The position numbers were made by a program, and so were the translations under genes. From positions 1 to 64,000 of the forward strand of contig JAFLJL010014642.1 in assembly GCA_018398815.1 (NCBI GenBank): 64,000 nt of DNA. The letters are read 5' to 3'. The DNA comes from Conus ventricosus. Its lineage: Eukaryota > Mollusca > Gastropoda > Neogastropoda > Conidae. Under the pieces are notes generated by a model. That model was not told the origin of the DNA, made no database searches, and saw nothing but the letters and a program-made list of their open reading frames with translations. This document shows, in pieces, positions 45,851 to 59,126 of this stretch (position 1 is its first letter; each line of letters starts with the position of its first letter).

Positions 45851-48800
45851 TTAAAAAACCGGGGCAAAACACAAGACATCGTTCTTGAACTTAACTATAC
45901 AGTGATATTTCCCTGTAGAACCACCCCTGCCTCCTAAAAGATAACGTCACAGGAAATAACCGTTGCCTAATGCAAAAAAAATCAATACTGAAGCCCGCAT
46001 CTTTTTTTCCATAGATATATAATCCAGCACATCACAAGACAGACACAAAACAACAGAAACAGAGACGCCATAATCCAAAATGTCGCATGAATCTAAAATG
46101 AAGTCGTTTCATGGGGTATCTGTCTTACAAAAATGCCTATTTCCACCGAAATACTTTGATGGAGACAGTGGTCAAAGGATTAATCCATGAAACAAAGCAC
46201 TATGACGGCCAAACACATATGACAAACTGGAACCAAAAAATTACCTTTATAAATATCACAATAAAATTAAAAGACAAAACATCATACTTTAGTCCTTTTG
46301 AAACATTTTCATTTGAATCATTAGACTCATTAGAGGTCCAGGAGAAGCTGCGGGGACCGCGTGGAGAGAACGGTATAAACACCGATTCTGACTCACTTGC
46401 TCCACACCACGTTTATTTGGTGCGAAAGTGGCCTAAAAGTCCGCCTATTCTTGTTCTCTTCACAAGTAACCAAAAAATAACGATTATCTACAAACAAACA
46501 TACTGTGTAGGGTTATATGTTTACAATACAAATTACTAAACTTTTCAGATATTTAGGATATTGTTTAAACCTGGTGATTATACCTAGTCAAATTCAAAAT
46601 AACATCATTATCACGCAAACAATCATCAAAAGAGTCTCTGTCTTTCATGTGAAATAACACTACAGTCCATATAAACTGACTCTAAAGTCTTTTAAAAACT
46701 AGTTATATTTTTGGCATAAAATCCACACACTTACCTAGCATGCCATCCACTGAAACTAGTTTGACAAAGTTGTTTCACTTTTTAAACTAAGCTCACTTTC
46801 TGCAGAGGCAGTGCATCAATAATAAATAGTGTCTGGCGTTCCAACAAACAGTCAATAAAACAGAACTAAGACACACACGTCAGTTAAATTGCTAGGATTA
46901 ACTAAATATATGTCATCAACTGTCCAAAAAAACCTCTATCATGATAGGCTTAAGTTCCATTTAATGTTGACAGAAAACCACAATAAGAATACAAATTATA
47001 AAAAAAACGAAAAACAGTTTGAAACAGGACGATGATAACAATAGATTTATCACAACCAGTCTGCCCACAAAACAACGAGCAATGAGGAGATTTTGTCATA
47101 AAGTATAAAACTGCTCCATGGTTTTTATATAAGAAATAAATCTAATCAATTTATTAAATTTTATCATACTCTCCGTCAAACTTGTTCAGAAAATAAAAAC
47201 CCAACGAGGCCTAAATGTTGTAAGATTAAACCAAAACAGTTCAGAAAAGGAATGTATCTATTAAAGTCAACAATGATTTTGTTGCATGTTGTTGTATGAT
47301 CTAAATAAGCCTCTCCAATGAGAAGAACGGACGATGGTAAACGATTAAGAGGGCTTAACGACTAAAGTTTTGCCACTAATATTAATACCTATTATAAGGG
47401 TCCATCACTAACCCCACAACCCCATCCCGTCTCCTCAACTTTAATGACAGAAATTTCAAATATCAATGAGAACGTGTCTCCTCATTTCTGTTGAAAAGAA
47501 CTGTAAATATGTAGAAGCAATTTAAACAACAGATTTCTTTTCTGTGGAGGATGTTACCTTGCTTTTTTTCCCATACGGCGTATTTCAAACTCTTTCCTGT
47601 TAATGTAAGTCTGCATAAGACCATACATGTAAAGGGCCAAGTTGAATGCCTTTATTCTGAACTTTATTGACTCGGTCCAAAAAAAGAAATTGGGCTTATA
47701 AATCAAAATTAATGTCCCAAACAAAAAAATGGTTCTAAGTTGCCATTTTAGGTCAGGTTTTCGAACTATTATATAATCCTACAGACCAACCATTATTTAG
47801 CTTCTAGATAGGCGCAGCTTATCCAAGATAGGAAACTTTTTGGTGTCGGTCCAACCATCCTAAGCGTTTATAACACGCATCTTTAGTGTACTCAAAACCA
47901 TACAACGCGCCTAACACCCCGTACAAGTTCAAAGTCCGCAACATCTGCCAGTCTTTTAATTCTTAAAGTTAACACCTAACAAGCGCTAATGTAACTACTC
48001 TGTAATCTTCAGGACCCACCGCGACAAATTAGTACAGTTATTATAAGTTTTATTTCCAAACAAAGTTAGTAATCGCATATCACAACTTTCGCCTTGCATT
48101 GTCTGCAATTTTTATTATATAAAAGATCCAACCCTCCCACAAACTAAACTTTTTAAACAGTAAATAAGAGAATAGTAGAATTTCATAAACGCAATATCAG
48201 CTTATCCCTGACTGAAGAGCTCTAAAACAGTTGAGGGCCATACCATCAAAAAGTATTCCAACAGTAGCCACAGCTCAACCAAAAATGAACATATAGACAA
48301 GAAAGTAATGCAAGATCGAGCGGATTATTACCCCTCCATCAAAAGTAGTATTATGTTTGCACAACTCTAAATCAATGATTGTCATCTGCAAAGCCTACAT
48401 TTTAGCTAGCCTCTACATCAAAAGGTAATGTGCTCCTTCTTCTTCAGTTTGGAATGTTAACATTGTTTTTAGATAGCATAGTTAAAGTTTGGAGAGTAAT
48501 GACAAAATTACTCATGCTTTCTTTTAGCGACCAAACCCGAAAAAACCATCAGGATGGATTAACCGACTACAACAATCCCACTTATTAACTTTATAGAACT
48601 GCAAAAATTCACCCTGCTAGTCTACACTTATATAAAACCCTACGACAATGTAAAAATAAATACATGCAGCGCAACCAGTTTTGAGGCCCCGCATAACGTT
48701 ATTTAATATGCATGTTCTAAAAACGGAAGGGCTGTCATGGGTTGTTAATTTATTTACAAACAATTTTTAAAACAATTAAAAAAGAGTGCATTCTCAAATA

Positions 48801-51800
48801 TACTGGTGCAAAAAAATCTGTTATGGCCGCCCAACAATCTAAAAAAAAAGCAAAACTGATATACTCCTAGACATTGCTGTGACCCAGACTGCCTCGTTAT
48901 CATAAAAAGGTGAGGTAACTCCATTGAAGAGGCTATCTTAACCCTCCCTAATGAAAACGACCACATCAAGAAATCGAGGTTAGACAACCGAAGCCGTATT
49001 AATCAAACCAGTAAAACTTTTGCTGTGTTTTGCGCATCAACTGGGTGAGGAGTGGCTAAGCCGATCATAAAAATCCCCATGATCCTTTGGGAGTGGTCAG
49101 TGTATCATAATTCAAATTATAATAACACCTTCAACGTATTTTGACTGAACTGCAAGCGCCAATTACCAAATGACAAACCGATATAAACCACTTCAGCAAC
49201 ATAAAACCAAGAAGGCATTTGAAAGGATCTGTTACGAAAACCAATATTAACTCAAACAAGTCTTTAGACAAAAGATAAATCATAATCATGGCCTAGGCCG
49301 ACCTTATTTTCGGGGCACGCATCAGAAAGCTATCCCAAGACTGGCAACCTCCTTTCAAAACAATCCTTTATTCAAGTGCAAAAATAGTTTCAGCAGCTGG
49401 GTCCCTAACAGCAAAGAGCATATAAACAGCATGACAACATTTAATCTAGACACTTCTAAAGGGCTAACATGGGCGGGAATAGAAAACGAAAAACGACTCA
49501 ATACGTACTTACGTATTGGTGTTTGCAAGAGAATGGGCGCAAGCAACAGGCAAGATCGAGCATGAACTGATCCTTCTAGATGCCTTAGAGACGGCGCAAA
49601 AACAATACTGTAGCAAAATTTGAGACGCCAATAATTCTACAGTTGATTTGCCTTTCAAGTATTAAATGATACCAAAATGTTTTACAATACGCAAGAACGA
49701 AAGTAGACTTTGCTGTATGCACTGGAAAATGACATGCTGCCTTCTGACCTTAGACACCAGGTAGGAATTATAATAAACTATAATAAAGAAAATTTCTTAA
49801 AGCAGCAATGAAACAAAGGTTGGAGAAAAAACGACATAAATAACTGAAGCCAGAAAATATTACAAGCATTAAACAAACACCAAGATTAAGACATCTAAAA
49901 CCCGAAGTCCAAACCCCCCAAGTATTGGAAGGCTCATCAAAAGCTCCGACTCTGTTCGCGATGACCATGAATAGAAAAGAACAGCGCTTGATCATTGGAA
50001 TAGAACTGGCATAGTAATACTTGTCTTATATCTTACTACATAGACACCCAACAATTACAAGAACTATGTCCATAAGTGCACGGGGCCATAAAGCAACTAC
50101 TTTTGCTTGCAGTAGACCAAAACTCAGCTGACTACACCCCAAAATTCCTGGAAAAGCGTACTACGGCTATTTAACCAGCTAATTTTTTTAAAAACTTCGC
50201 AAGATGATCAAGCTGATTTTTTTCATACCCATGATATATCAGGTTGGAAGGCGACGGAGGCACTAAACTTTGACCTCCCCGCCGGCCGCATTAATAGCCA
50301 TCACCAGTGTACTGATTGCAAAAAACCAAAGCCGGTATAACGCCTTGTCTAAAGTGACTCCTTGCTCACTAAACATGTACGTATACGTTCTTCAAGTGTC
50401 GTGTCTATCAAAAAAAATTCTATATGGATAGTTTCACTAATTCTGCCTCACTTGAGTTCGTAAATGTTTTCGGTTAGTAACAGGCACTTCTAGTCTTTGC
50501 ATGATCTTTCTTGTTCAAGATCTTTTCGTCTTTGGGTAATCTTTCTTAAAAATCATGCCCTAATTGGCTTCAACAGCCTCAAACGAGTTTTTTCTTTACA
50601 CTTTATATAAGCTCATCAGTATCCACCTGTTTGCTAAATTGTTGAGTTAATTCGCCCTCCTAATGGATCTTAAAGCAAGATCAAGGTGCCGATTAGTTTT
50701 TTCACGCAAAGGGCAATGGGAAATCATTAAATTGTTTTTTACGCTAGTTAACTTCTGAAAAACTGGTTTTTCAAGCTTCTAATAGTATTTATTATTTCGC
50801 CTGCAGAAAGATTAATTCTTTAAGTTCCATGTATTGCATTTGGTGTATAATCTGAACGGAGTTCTTGTAGTTGTTTTGACGTTTAGCAACTGCCTCCGCC
50901 CTTAATATTTCTGTCAAGCAATGCCAAGGCGATTTATAAACTTCCACTGAGACTATTTTCTAATTGAACCCACAGCTCAAACTTTGATGGGTCGGGAATT
51001 AGTTTGTAAGCCGAACAATTTGCCCTTGATCGTTTTTACAACAAAAGACCATCTTTCTAATTCAAAAACATTTGGGTCAATAAATTCGGGAGGTTCTTGA
51101 CCTACACATTTGTAAAATGCTCCGAACCGAAACTATTCTGTTAATTACGGCTGCATTGAAGGGCGTTCGAGCGATGCAGAGTTAAAGGGATCATATCACT
51201 CAATGTCGTCTCCACTAACAAAAACATCATAATCTCTTCGCCTTCAATTCATGCATGTTTTAAAATAACTTAACTTTATATTTTTGCATCATAAAAAATG
51301 CACAACCCAGCACATGGCTCGATTCTTGACGCCGTATAGAAAGCTGAAAGAACCCCTTGGCGTGGAAGGGAAATAAACGAATAATATTGTTCCAAATAAT
51401 ACCTCCCAACTAATGATGCAGATCAATTCTTACTGTCAAATTTCCAGACATAGGAGCGGATGAATTGATTGTGCCAGGCCTCTGCGCGACTTACTTACAA
51501 AATAGAGCTCGATTCAACAACATACCCCCGCCAAACGGACCGTAGTCCAGAATCTGGGACGGGCAATCGATAATACAATTCTATAAAACATTAGGGCAAG
51601 AAATTATTTTCTTTACACAATGCAGACAAATTTTTAACCTAAACTGATCTATGGCAAACCGGGAATGAAAGGGTGATCTTGCGTTTTCAAGTGAATTGAC
51701 AAAGAAGAGGACTAAACACAGATAGACGCCGCAGAAGCTAAAGACAACAAAAAGCATGTAAGCCTTAAAGTTTGCGTACTGGAAAACGCATTTACCATCC

Positions 51801-53058
51801 TAAGATTTGAGTTGTTAAAAGCGCATGCGCAAACTTTCAAGGGACAATAAAATACAGATTTACATATGAAACTAACATTATATGAAGACAAACGCTTTAT
51901 TAAATCAACCGACACCGGAGTCAAAGACAGCATTTCTGACATCTTGGTTAGATATTGACGAAGTTAACAACGTCAAAATATAGCAAGGCTGATATGGGCC
52001 AACCAATATGATCAGAATTAGTAATATATTACGAAAGAAGTGATTCATCATACAACAGATCCCAAAGAAGCAGGGCAGAACAACAAAATGGAAATTTAAG
52101 TTTTAAGAGTAGCAGCAAGATCGCTTAAAGGTATTAATATTGCTGTGGAGGCGAATATTAAGAACCCGATCAAAGATGAAAGTAAAAGTTTTATAATCCA
52201 AAATAACGAAAAGAACAATTTCAATTGAGGTAGTCCGAACCAAATCTACGCTAGCGGGCTTAAACCTTAACAGCATATTAGATGAAAAAATAAAACTGTT
52301 GGAGGCGGGAGAGAAAATCAACAGTTGACCTATGTGTCCTAAAGAATTACAACAACCCTACCATGATTAGGCTAGATGATTATTTAACAACCAAAAACGT
52401 TTAATGGGTTGACCTAAGGTCAACTAGAGGATAAACAGTTGCATGGAAGCGGGAGAGCATGTAGAGACTAATAACATCAAAATTAGAAAAAGAAGAAGAA
52501 GCCGATAAACCGCTTAATGTACTATTGTTTTTTATTAAATATGCGCAGCTGAAAATAGAGATAACAGATAAAAGATGTACTATAACTAAATCTTTTTTCA
52601 TATTAAAAAAGCATGTCTGTCAGGTTAATCCAAAAGTGCCTACAGCTCCGCCAAAAGAGAGATAGCAGGCAATTCTGCTGCAGAATGAAAAAACCTTTTA
52701 GAATACCAAACCATTACGCAAATGCAGCAAGTAACATAGCACAAGACCTTATCAAATACCGGCAAAAACCAAACAGAAGGAATCTGCTGCCTTTAATCTG
52801 TTACAAAAGTCAATACTGAGCAACGACTATAAGAGGTCCCAATCCGCAGAACGAGTGTTTGCACTTAGCAACGGGCAATAGGCGCACCCGCAGGTTCCTC
52901 TAGGAGGTTATTCTTTAGCTCTTGGCCTGTTGTTCCTATTAGCTGTAGTATCCGCAAGCATAAAAATAAAACTAAACACAATCCAAGCCACAGCTATGGT
53001 TCAACTAAAATAACGCACACTTAGCGTCGTTCAAACTGACAATAAATAAAGCTGCAAT
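45851..53058. other. AT-rich accessory region left of the polymerase; probable Polinton left arm, genes unassigned
   Basis: Over 7 kb of sequence with no simple repeats, composition like the adjacent Polinton polymerase and many short frames on both strands. In a Polinton of usual size (15-20 kb), major and minor capsid proteins, a packaging ATPase and a maturation protease would lie here. I could not recognise any of them: no clear Walker A or protease triad was seen by eye. Frames at 48754-48987 (-), 49768-49995 (-) and 51712-51942 (-) are probably not genes in themselves. Plus-strand readings at about 51700-51950 (for instance KKHVSLKVCVLENAFTILRF) look more protein-like. The identification as an element arm is inference from position. 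Confidence 0.3.
46111..46539 (+). CDS. Hypothetical 142-residue ORF
   Basis: The longest clean frame between 45.9 and 53 kb, starting MGYLSYKNAYFH and ending at a stop at 46537-46539. Composition is protein-like (aromatic and charged residues evenly spread, no low-complexity runs). I do not recognise a domain. Position at the left of the presumed Polinton arm would fit an accessory or capsid-associated gene, but a chance frame or a host fragment is equally possible. Confidence 0.25.
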   Translation: MGYLSYKNAYFHRNTLMETVVKGLIHETKHYDGQTHMTNWNQKITFINITIKLKDKTSYFSPFETFSFESLDSLEVQEKLRGPRGENGINTDSDSLAPHHVYLVRKWPKSPPILVLFTSNQKITIIYKQTYCVGLYVYNTNY

Positions 53059-53340
53059 ATGACTCAAACATCACGGATGAAGAATTTAAACGTAAACAGG
53101 CAGATTTTGATGACACAAAAGACAACAGTTAGATCTTCAAAGAAAAAGGGGGCGGTGGCAAGATTTATTCTCACATCCAGACCCCGAGCAGATAAAAAAG
53201 GAATGCTTAAAAAAAGTAAACGAGACATTAAACCCTGTTCTAAACCAGCACACATTAACAACACCAAAAGGTTTTAATACTTTAGTTTATGAGTATCCAA
53301 GCACAAAATGGACCGTTGATTATTGGTTCTGAATTAAGTA
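53059..53340 (+). pseudogene. Unidentified coding remnant upstream of PolB
   Basis: A 72-residue, strongly basic frame (53059-53277) overlaps a second frame that ends KGFNTLVYEYPSTKWTVDYW just before 53330. The second has a natural protein look and ends 60 bp upstream of the proposed polymerase start. I cannot name either. A small Polinton structural or DNA-binding protein is possible. Confidence 0.3.
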
Positions 53341-53389
53341 ATTTATTTATAATTTAATAAAATATTTTGATTTAGAAAAGAACACCAAC

Positions 53390-56300
53390 ATGGCTAAGAT
53401 ATATGAAGGACAAGAACGAAATATTTTTGAAGCACTGCAAGAAAATTTATCAAGAGCACTGAAAGATAATTGATTTAGAAGTTATTGATCCAGGAAGCGT
53501 ACGGGCAAGTGTTGCTCAATGCTATATCTCAAGTCCGGGAAAACTAACCATAGACGCCGCCATTAAAGTAATGTTTAGCTGTTTTTTTAAACGACATTGA
53601 AGGGGGGCAATAAATGAAGAAAATCTAGAATCTGGGTCACAACTAAACAGCAGACTATTCTTTCTCATAATGACATTACCACCCGGTTGGCAGACGAACT
53701 GCAAACACAGATTGACGCTGCTGCTGAAGAAGCCAAAATGAGAGGCTCTGGTTGGTGCTCAGAGGGCGAAAGTCTTAGAGATCAGATTAAAACAGGCTAA
53801 GTATGCGCCGATTGTAGGCAAGTCTCACATTCCACTACCCCCCATCATTAGTCGCAACAAAAAGCGTTCTAAACAAAAAGAATACCGACAACAAATGTTT
53901 TGGTGTGGTTGAGTTCATGTCAAGGCCTGCAATAACGCCCGCAAAAACGCGCAGAGAAGTGACTAACTATCGCCCCTTACATCAATGATCTAACTTTAGT
54001 GGAATATCCATTCCTGTATAGTGTAGATCAAATAGATCAGATTATGAAGAACAAAACAAACCATAACAGTTAATGTCTACACATGGTAAGAGGAAAACAC
54101 ATATAAGGAGCCAATTAAAGTGTCCAAGAAACAGACCCAACAATATAGTAATCCCGACAAAAGCCATGAGGGACAAACGCTGATTGTTTTCACCAAGGGG
54201 CTGCCGCATTAACACATTGAAACTCACAAATGAGTAGATTATTGCCCAAACTTCTAAAAATTGTGCAAAAACCCACGAAAGATCTTCAGAAAAGTATAAC
54301 AAGAAATGCCATCAGTTCAAGCCGCAAGCGAACATAAGAAACATTGTATTCTTCCCTCTTAGACTGTAATACAGAACAAACTTACGCCCCCGCCCGGAAT
54401 CTAAAGTTAGTTATATAAGAACAGGAAACGGCAGCAACATTCTCCATATTAGTATACGCAGACTTGACTCACTCAATGTTCCTTATGAGGGCCCAGCACC
54501 CACAAAAACCTTCGAACAACAGTCCTTAATGTAGTAATCATCAGATTTGTATTCATTTGCCTTCCATTAAATGTTAGGTCGGATGGATCTCATTCAACGC
54601 CAATAATAATACCATAGGACCAGATGCTGCCTAGAAGAATTTTAAAAGCGCATGCAGCAAGTGCGTAATGATTGTAATACTAATAAACAGCAAATATATC
54701 TGAAATCATGAGACGCCTGAAGACTCAACAACAGAAGCCACAGCCACCACAGTTGGATTTGTGGTTTAGAGCTAACGCCCAAGAGTGAAAAACCCCGCAC
54801 AAAGAGACCATGATCACATTAGCGGAAAGGTCAGATAGAGCGGCGCATAACAAATGCAATCTTTCAACAAAGTTTGATCCAAAGACAGGAAGCTGCTACT
54901 GAATTCTTTCAATAACAATCGAGGTTACGACACTCATCTTATAATGAAAGCATTGGACTATGCTTTATAGGGCGTGACATGCATTGCACAGTCATCAGAA
55001 AGTACATGTCTTATTAATCTAAATAACATTGACTTTTTATGACTCTATGCAACCACATGATGGGTGTCATTAGAGTCGCAGGCTATGGACCTTAAAAGTC
55101 CTGCCCAATAACAGAAGAATAATTTGAGAACCCAACCTCTCGTTAGTAAGTGGGCGTTTATCCATATGAGTACATGAACATTGGGAAAGGAAAGACGAAG
55201 ATAACACTCCTCCTAAAGCGCGTTCTTTTCTAGTCTTAGAGGGAAAGGAACAACAGCGATTTCCTGATTACCAACAGCACAAGATTGCGTTGCAGAAGTT
55301 AGAGTGAAAAACGCAAGGAGACTACATGACTCCTACTTAAAGGCCGAAGTTATGTATTGTTGGCGACGTCATTGAAAATTATAGAAGAACCATGCAGAAA
55401 CAAAATATCCTGGATCCTTCGCATTACCTTTCTGCTCCCGGGAAGAGCTGGGCGCTTTTCTAAATTTAACTGAGTACAGATTGATTTATTGTCTGACCAA
55501 CCAAAATACAATGATTTGAAAAACGGATAAGCCGTGGATGAATTAGTAAAGGGGCGTCGCACCCTTATTGTAAAGCAAACAACCAATACCTTATACGACT
55601 AAGAACCAATAAAAAGCTCACAAATCACATGTATTATAGACGCAAACAATCAGTATGAAGGGCAATGGCGCAAATCACTTCCAAACGTACCATAAAATGT
55701 ACACAGCGTACAAAAATATAGCACAAGGCATTAAAGTGTTGAACAGATTAAACAGCCTGATCACAGCGTGGATTCATTCAAGAAGTTGACTAAGAAAATC
55801 CACCGGAACTCCATTACCCTGCAAATGACGATCCATAAGCACAGAAATCAAAAGAAGGAACCAAGAGAGCCGCAAAACTTGTAGCCAAATCTTCGAGGCA
55901 AAACAAATTAAATTCTGTCATTACAGACCCCTACAATTTTATTTAATACCACGTTTGAAAGTTACAGCTGTTTCATCGATAATTGCTTTCGATCAAGACA
56001 GTACTTGAAACCATACATCATGAAGCACACTGATCTCCTAGAACTAAAATCCCCAGATGCTTCAGAAAAAGACGTTTTCAAGTTGATGAACAACAGTAGT
56101 TTCGGAAAGACTATGGAGAATCCGCACCAAGCAAAAGATGTCAAGATTGGTCACCAGAGAGAAACGAAAGCATTAAGCAACTTCAAACCTAATTATCAGG
56201 ACTTTAGAAGATTCAAGAACAGCAAATTGCATAATGATGAAAAAAAGAAAGTCAAAGAGAATAAACAAACCTGTATTTAATGGGTTTTACCGTTTTAGAA

Positions 56301-56870
56301 ATATCAAAGCATTTGATGTAAGATTATCTTTATGACTACTTAATCCCTCGTATCCTAGACACCAGAGTACTTACACAGAAACAGAAAGTTTTGTTAAAGA
56401 AATCCCTACTGACGACATCTATAAAGACAAGGAATAAGAAGTAGCTAAAGGACATTGCGGGAAGGTACGACACATACTGAATACCCTAAAGAATCGCCTT
56501 TGCATTCATCGTTAATAGCAGGTTTTAGGAAAGATGAAGTGGAAGAATTAACTGGAAAGGTGAACAAGAGTAATGTGGTGAAAAGGAACGAAAAAGACAG
56601 AAATTTCGACCAGGAGAAAATCATTAAGAAAGCAAAAGGAATATCCCTGCATCGTAGTGGCAGAGACAAACAAAACGCAAGACAACTACAAAGAATGCAT
56701 TGTTTGGCAATAAGAACTTTTCATCCATGACAACGTAAAACTGCGAACTAATCTACATAGAGATCAACACAACAGTTGAAACACCGAATACATAGAAAGA
56801 CCATAACACAAAACGGTGTTAGTTAAACACAGGTTTTTCATATGCAAGACGGGCACTGGAGAACACGTAA
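53390..56870 (+). pseudogene. Polinton protein-primed DNA polymerase B, multiply frameshifted
   Basis: Proposed start: ATG at 53390 (MAKIYEGQERNIF). Landmarks in order on the plus strand, in changing frames, are RGSGW (near 53740) and GKSHIPLP (near 53815-53840); NFSGI (near 53993-54008); the exonuclease I segment VYADLTH (54452-54469, Asp kept, usual Glu lost); and a VIENYRRTM segment near 55370. Polymerase motif A reads DANNQY at 55639-55656, motif B LMNNSSFGKTMEN at about 56082-56120, and motif C YTETES at 56372-56389, where the family has acidic DTDS. The C-terminal YPKESPLHSS (56479-56508) and NYKECI (near 56685) follow. About 3.5 kb matches the usual 1,100-1,200 residues. It would replicate the element from a terminal-protein primer. 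Confidence 0.85.
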
Positions 56871-56884
56871 ATTAATTAAAAGCG

Positions 56885-57900
56885 GTAACATTTGCCCGTC
56901 GGGATAATCAGCAGTTCTTCTTTCAACAAAAGATCTTTGAGGCAGCCCGTATGTTTATGTGATGTCAGATTTCACGTAAATAATACACGGGCGGATTCAT
57001 CTTTAACAATACTATTTATTCATAAGACAACACTCCAAACTGGGATCTGTAGCCACTGAGGCAGTGTCCCCCCATCTGCTTCTCCCTGTAATAAAGGTAC
57101 CTAACTTTAGAACCAAATGGTAATAGTATGCCGATGAAGCCTCTCCTCAGCAACATTTAATGTTTTTCCCCCTTTTGATTGCTTGTACTGGTATTTGGGC
57201 CCAATTAAATTCTTCATTATCATTCGCGCAAAATCTGAGGCATCTTCTAACCCATACAGATTTGCGAGAAAAGTCATCACTCACTGTGATACTGTATGAA
57301 AAAAAAGTCTTTCAGCTAAACTGTTTGTATAAAGCTAATCAACTAAAGCCTGTGGATCTGTGAACTCCTGGAATGCCTCTTTTAATGGTAACTCTGAGTT
57401 TTAACAATAATTGATTTTACTTGCCTTATAAATACTATTCCTTCATCGACTTGAAACATTCGAGGGAAAGTTAAGGGGCCTCGATGGAAAATCAGTTGTA
57501 TAGCAACATCAACAGCAGAAGCACTCTTTTGTGAATTAATGGCTCCGCAACTTTGTATCTTGAAGCCATGTCAATGACTGGAGTCGTACTTAAATCATTT
57601 TCGTCTAATCCTATCAGGGGTAAATAAAGAAGATCCATTTGATGGGTGTCGATTGAGTTGTATTGACAAAGTGCGGTCTCAGTATTCGTCTAGGGGCAGT
57701 AAATAAATTTGCCAAATCGCAAGAAAAGAAAACCATTCCTATTGCTGAATGTTCACTGACTCCCGCTGCTTGGCTTATCTTTGTATTGCTGTTTATTTCC
57801 CATCCAATATATCCTTTTGGCGATAAATAATTTTTGTTCTATATTTATTCAAGCAGTCCAATAATATGCGCAACAAAATACACAACGCTCATACAAACGA
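56885..57900 (-). pseudogene. Polinton retroviral-type integrase, multiply frameshifted
   Basis: On the minus strand in changing frames: an N-terminal helix region (SQAAGVSEHSA near 57770), FTAPRRILRPHF near 57700, then HQMDLLYLP at 57644-57618, carrying the first acidic catalytic residue. VIDMASRYKVAEPL begins at 57578, and FQVDEG (57457-57441) has the second. A segment near 57320-57300 reads SLAERLF, where the preceding third acidic position appears as Asp rather than Glu. The C-terminal part has VRYLYY and ATDPSLE (near 57070-57040) and EELLIIPTG (near 56930-56905). It inserts the element into host DNA. It converges on the polymerase gene with almost no gap. Confidence 0.8.
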
Positions 57901-59085
57901 CAATAACCAGCGAATTTCTTGCATCATTTTTTTTTCTGATGGTTGATAAAAGTCACTGAATTTTGGTGGGCAATGATCAGTGACCCGGTTTGCCTGTTAC
58001 AAGATAAAAATAGATAAAAATGCTTATCAACATCTTTTTAAATATTAAGCTGCAAGCCCCTGTCTTTTCAGTGTGTCATTATAAAATCTAAACTGCTCAG
58101 TCACTGCCTTTCATAGCCATCCTTGTGCAGCTGCTAAGTTCCTCCATAGCCCTTTGATATGTCTATTACTCTCGCCGTAATTCCCCAGTATTAACAACTG
58201 CGAAATTACTTCCGCTAAAAGCAAGCGCATTTACCAGAGCGCCGCCTATCATTATTGTGCGAGTGAAGCCAATATTCAAATGTATATTTTTTTTTTATCA
58301 TACATATTTATAATTCACTGGAATTATTCCTTGCTTAACAGAAATCATTCTAAGCAATGAAGCTGCAATAAATAGCAATCAGTTTTGCTGAATCCCTCAA
58401 AGTCTAGTTTGCCAAGATCTGCCGGTTTTTTATTTTTAACCAAGCTTTAACTCAGAGCATAGATTAACCTACACAAAGTCCCTCCAATAACAAGCAAGAA
58501 TGGAATACAAGGTTCGCAATAGTTTTTTCTGGGTGCAACCTTTTTAAAAAATCCAAATAATTATAATTAATATAAATATACATGAACAGCGATGATCAAC
58601 TACAGCTACAAGGCAGCCTAAACCTTCCAGAACTTATGAATGACCAAGATGATGACCAAGCTATTATAGCCCAAAAAGGAGAGGCTTGTATCTTTGGCAG
58701 CGTGAGGAAAAACAAAACATTTCCCGACTGAATTCAGCATTGAACAATTCAACAGATGTCGCCGCAGCGACATTTTAAAGTATCATATCAGGTATGAAGC
58801 GCAAGCTATTGGGGGGTCTAGAATGGTGAAAAATGTGGGGGCACAACGGTTCAATATAGTTGTACACAAAACTAGTCAGTAGATTATGCAACCCAGTGAT
58901 ACTGAACAAGATCATACGTATGATTTAACGCAAGATCCAGATTATTAAAAACAAAGTCATTAAGTCTCTAGGTGTGATTTAAACTATAGATTTGGAACAT
59001 TGATATCGCCCATTAATCATGGCTTAAAAACTTTTTAATCATAAAGATAAATTTCCCTTTTTTTTTTTTTTTTGGGGGGGGGGGG

Positions 59086-59126
<41 letters not shown>

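Larger units (their letters stand above)
53059..57900. mobile_element. Polinton/Maverick core (PolB and integrase)
   Basis: A protein-primed type B DNA polymerase (plus strand, to about 56870) and a retroviral-type integrase (minus strand, about 57900-56885) end within some tens of bases of each other. This pairing is diagnostic of Polintons, self-synthesising DNA transposons related to adintoviruses. Element ends, terminal inverted repeats and target duplications were not found, so the limits given cover only the recognised genes. Numerous frame breaks mean the copy is either dead or poorly sequenced. Confidence 0.85.
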
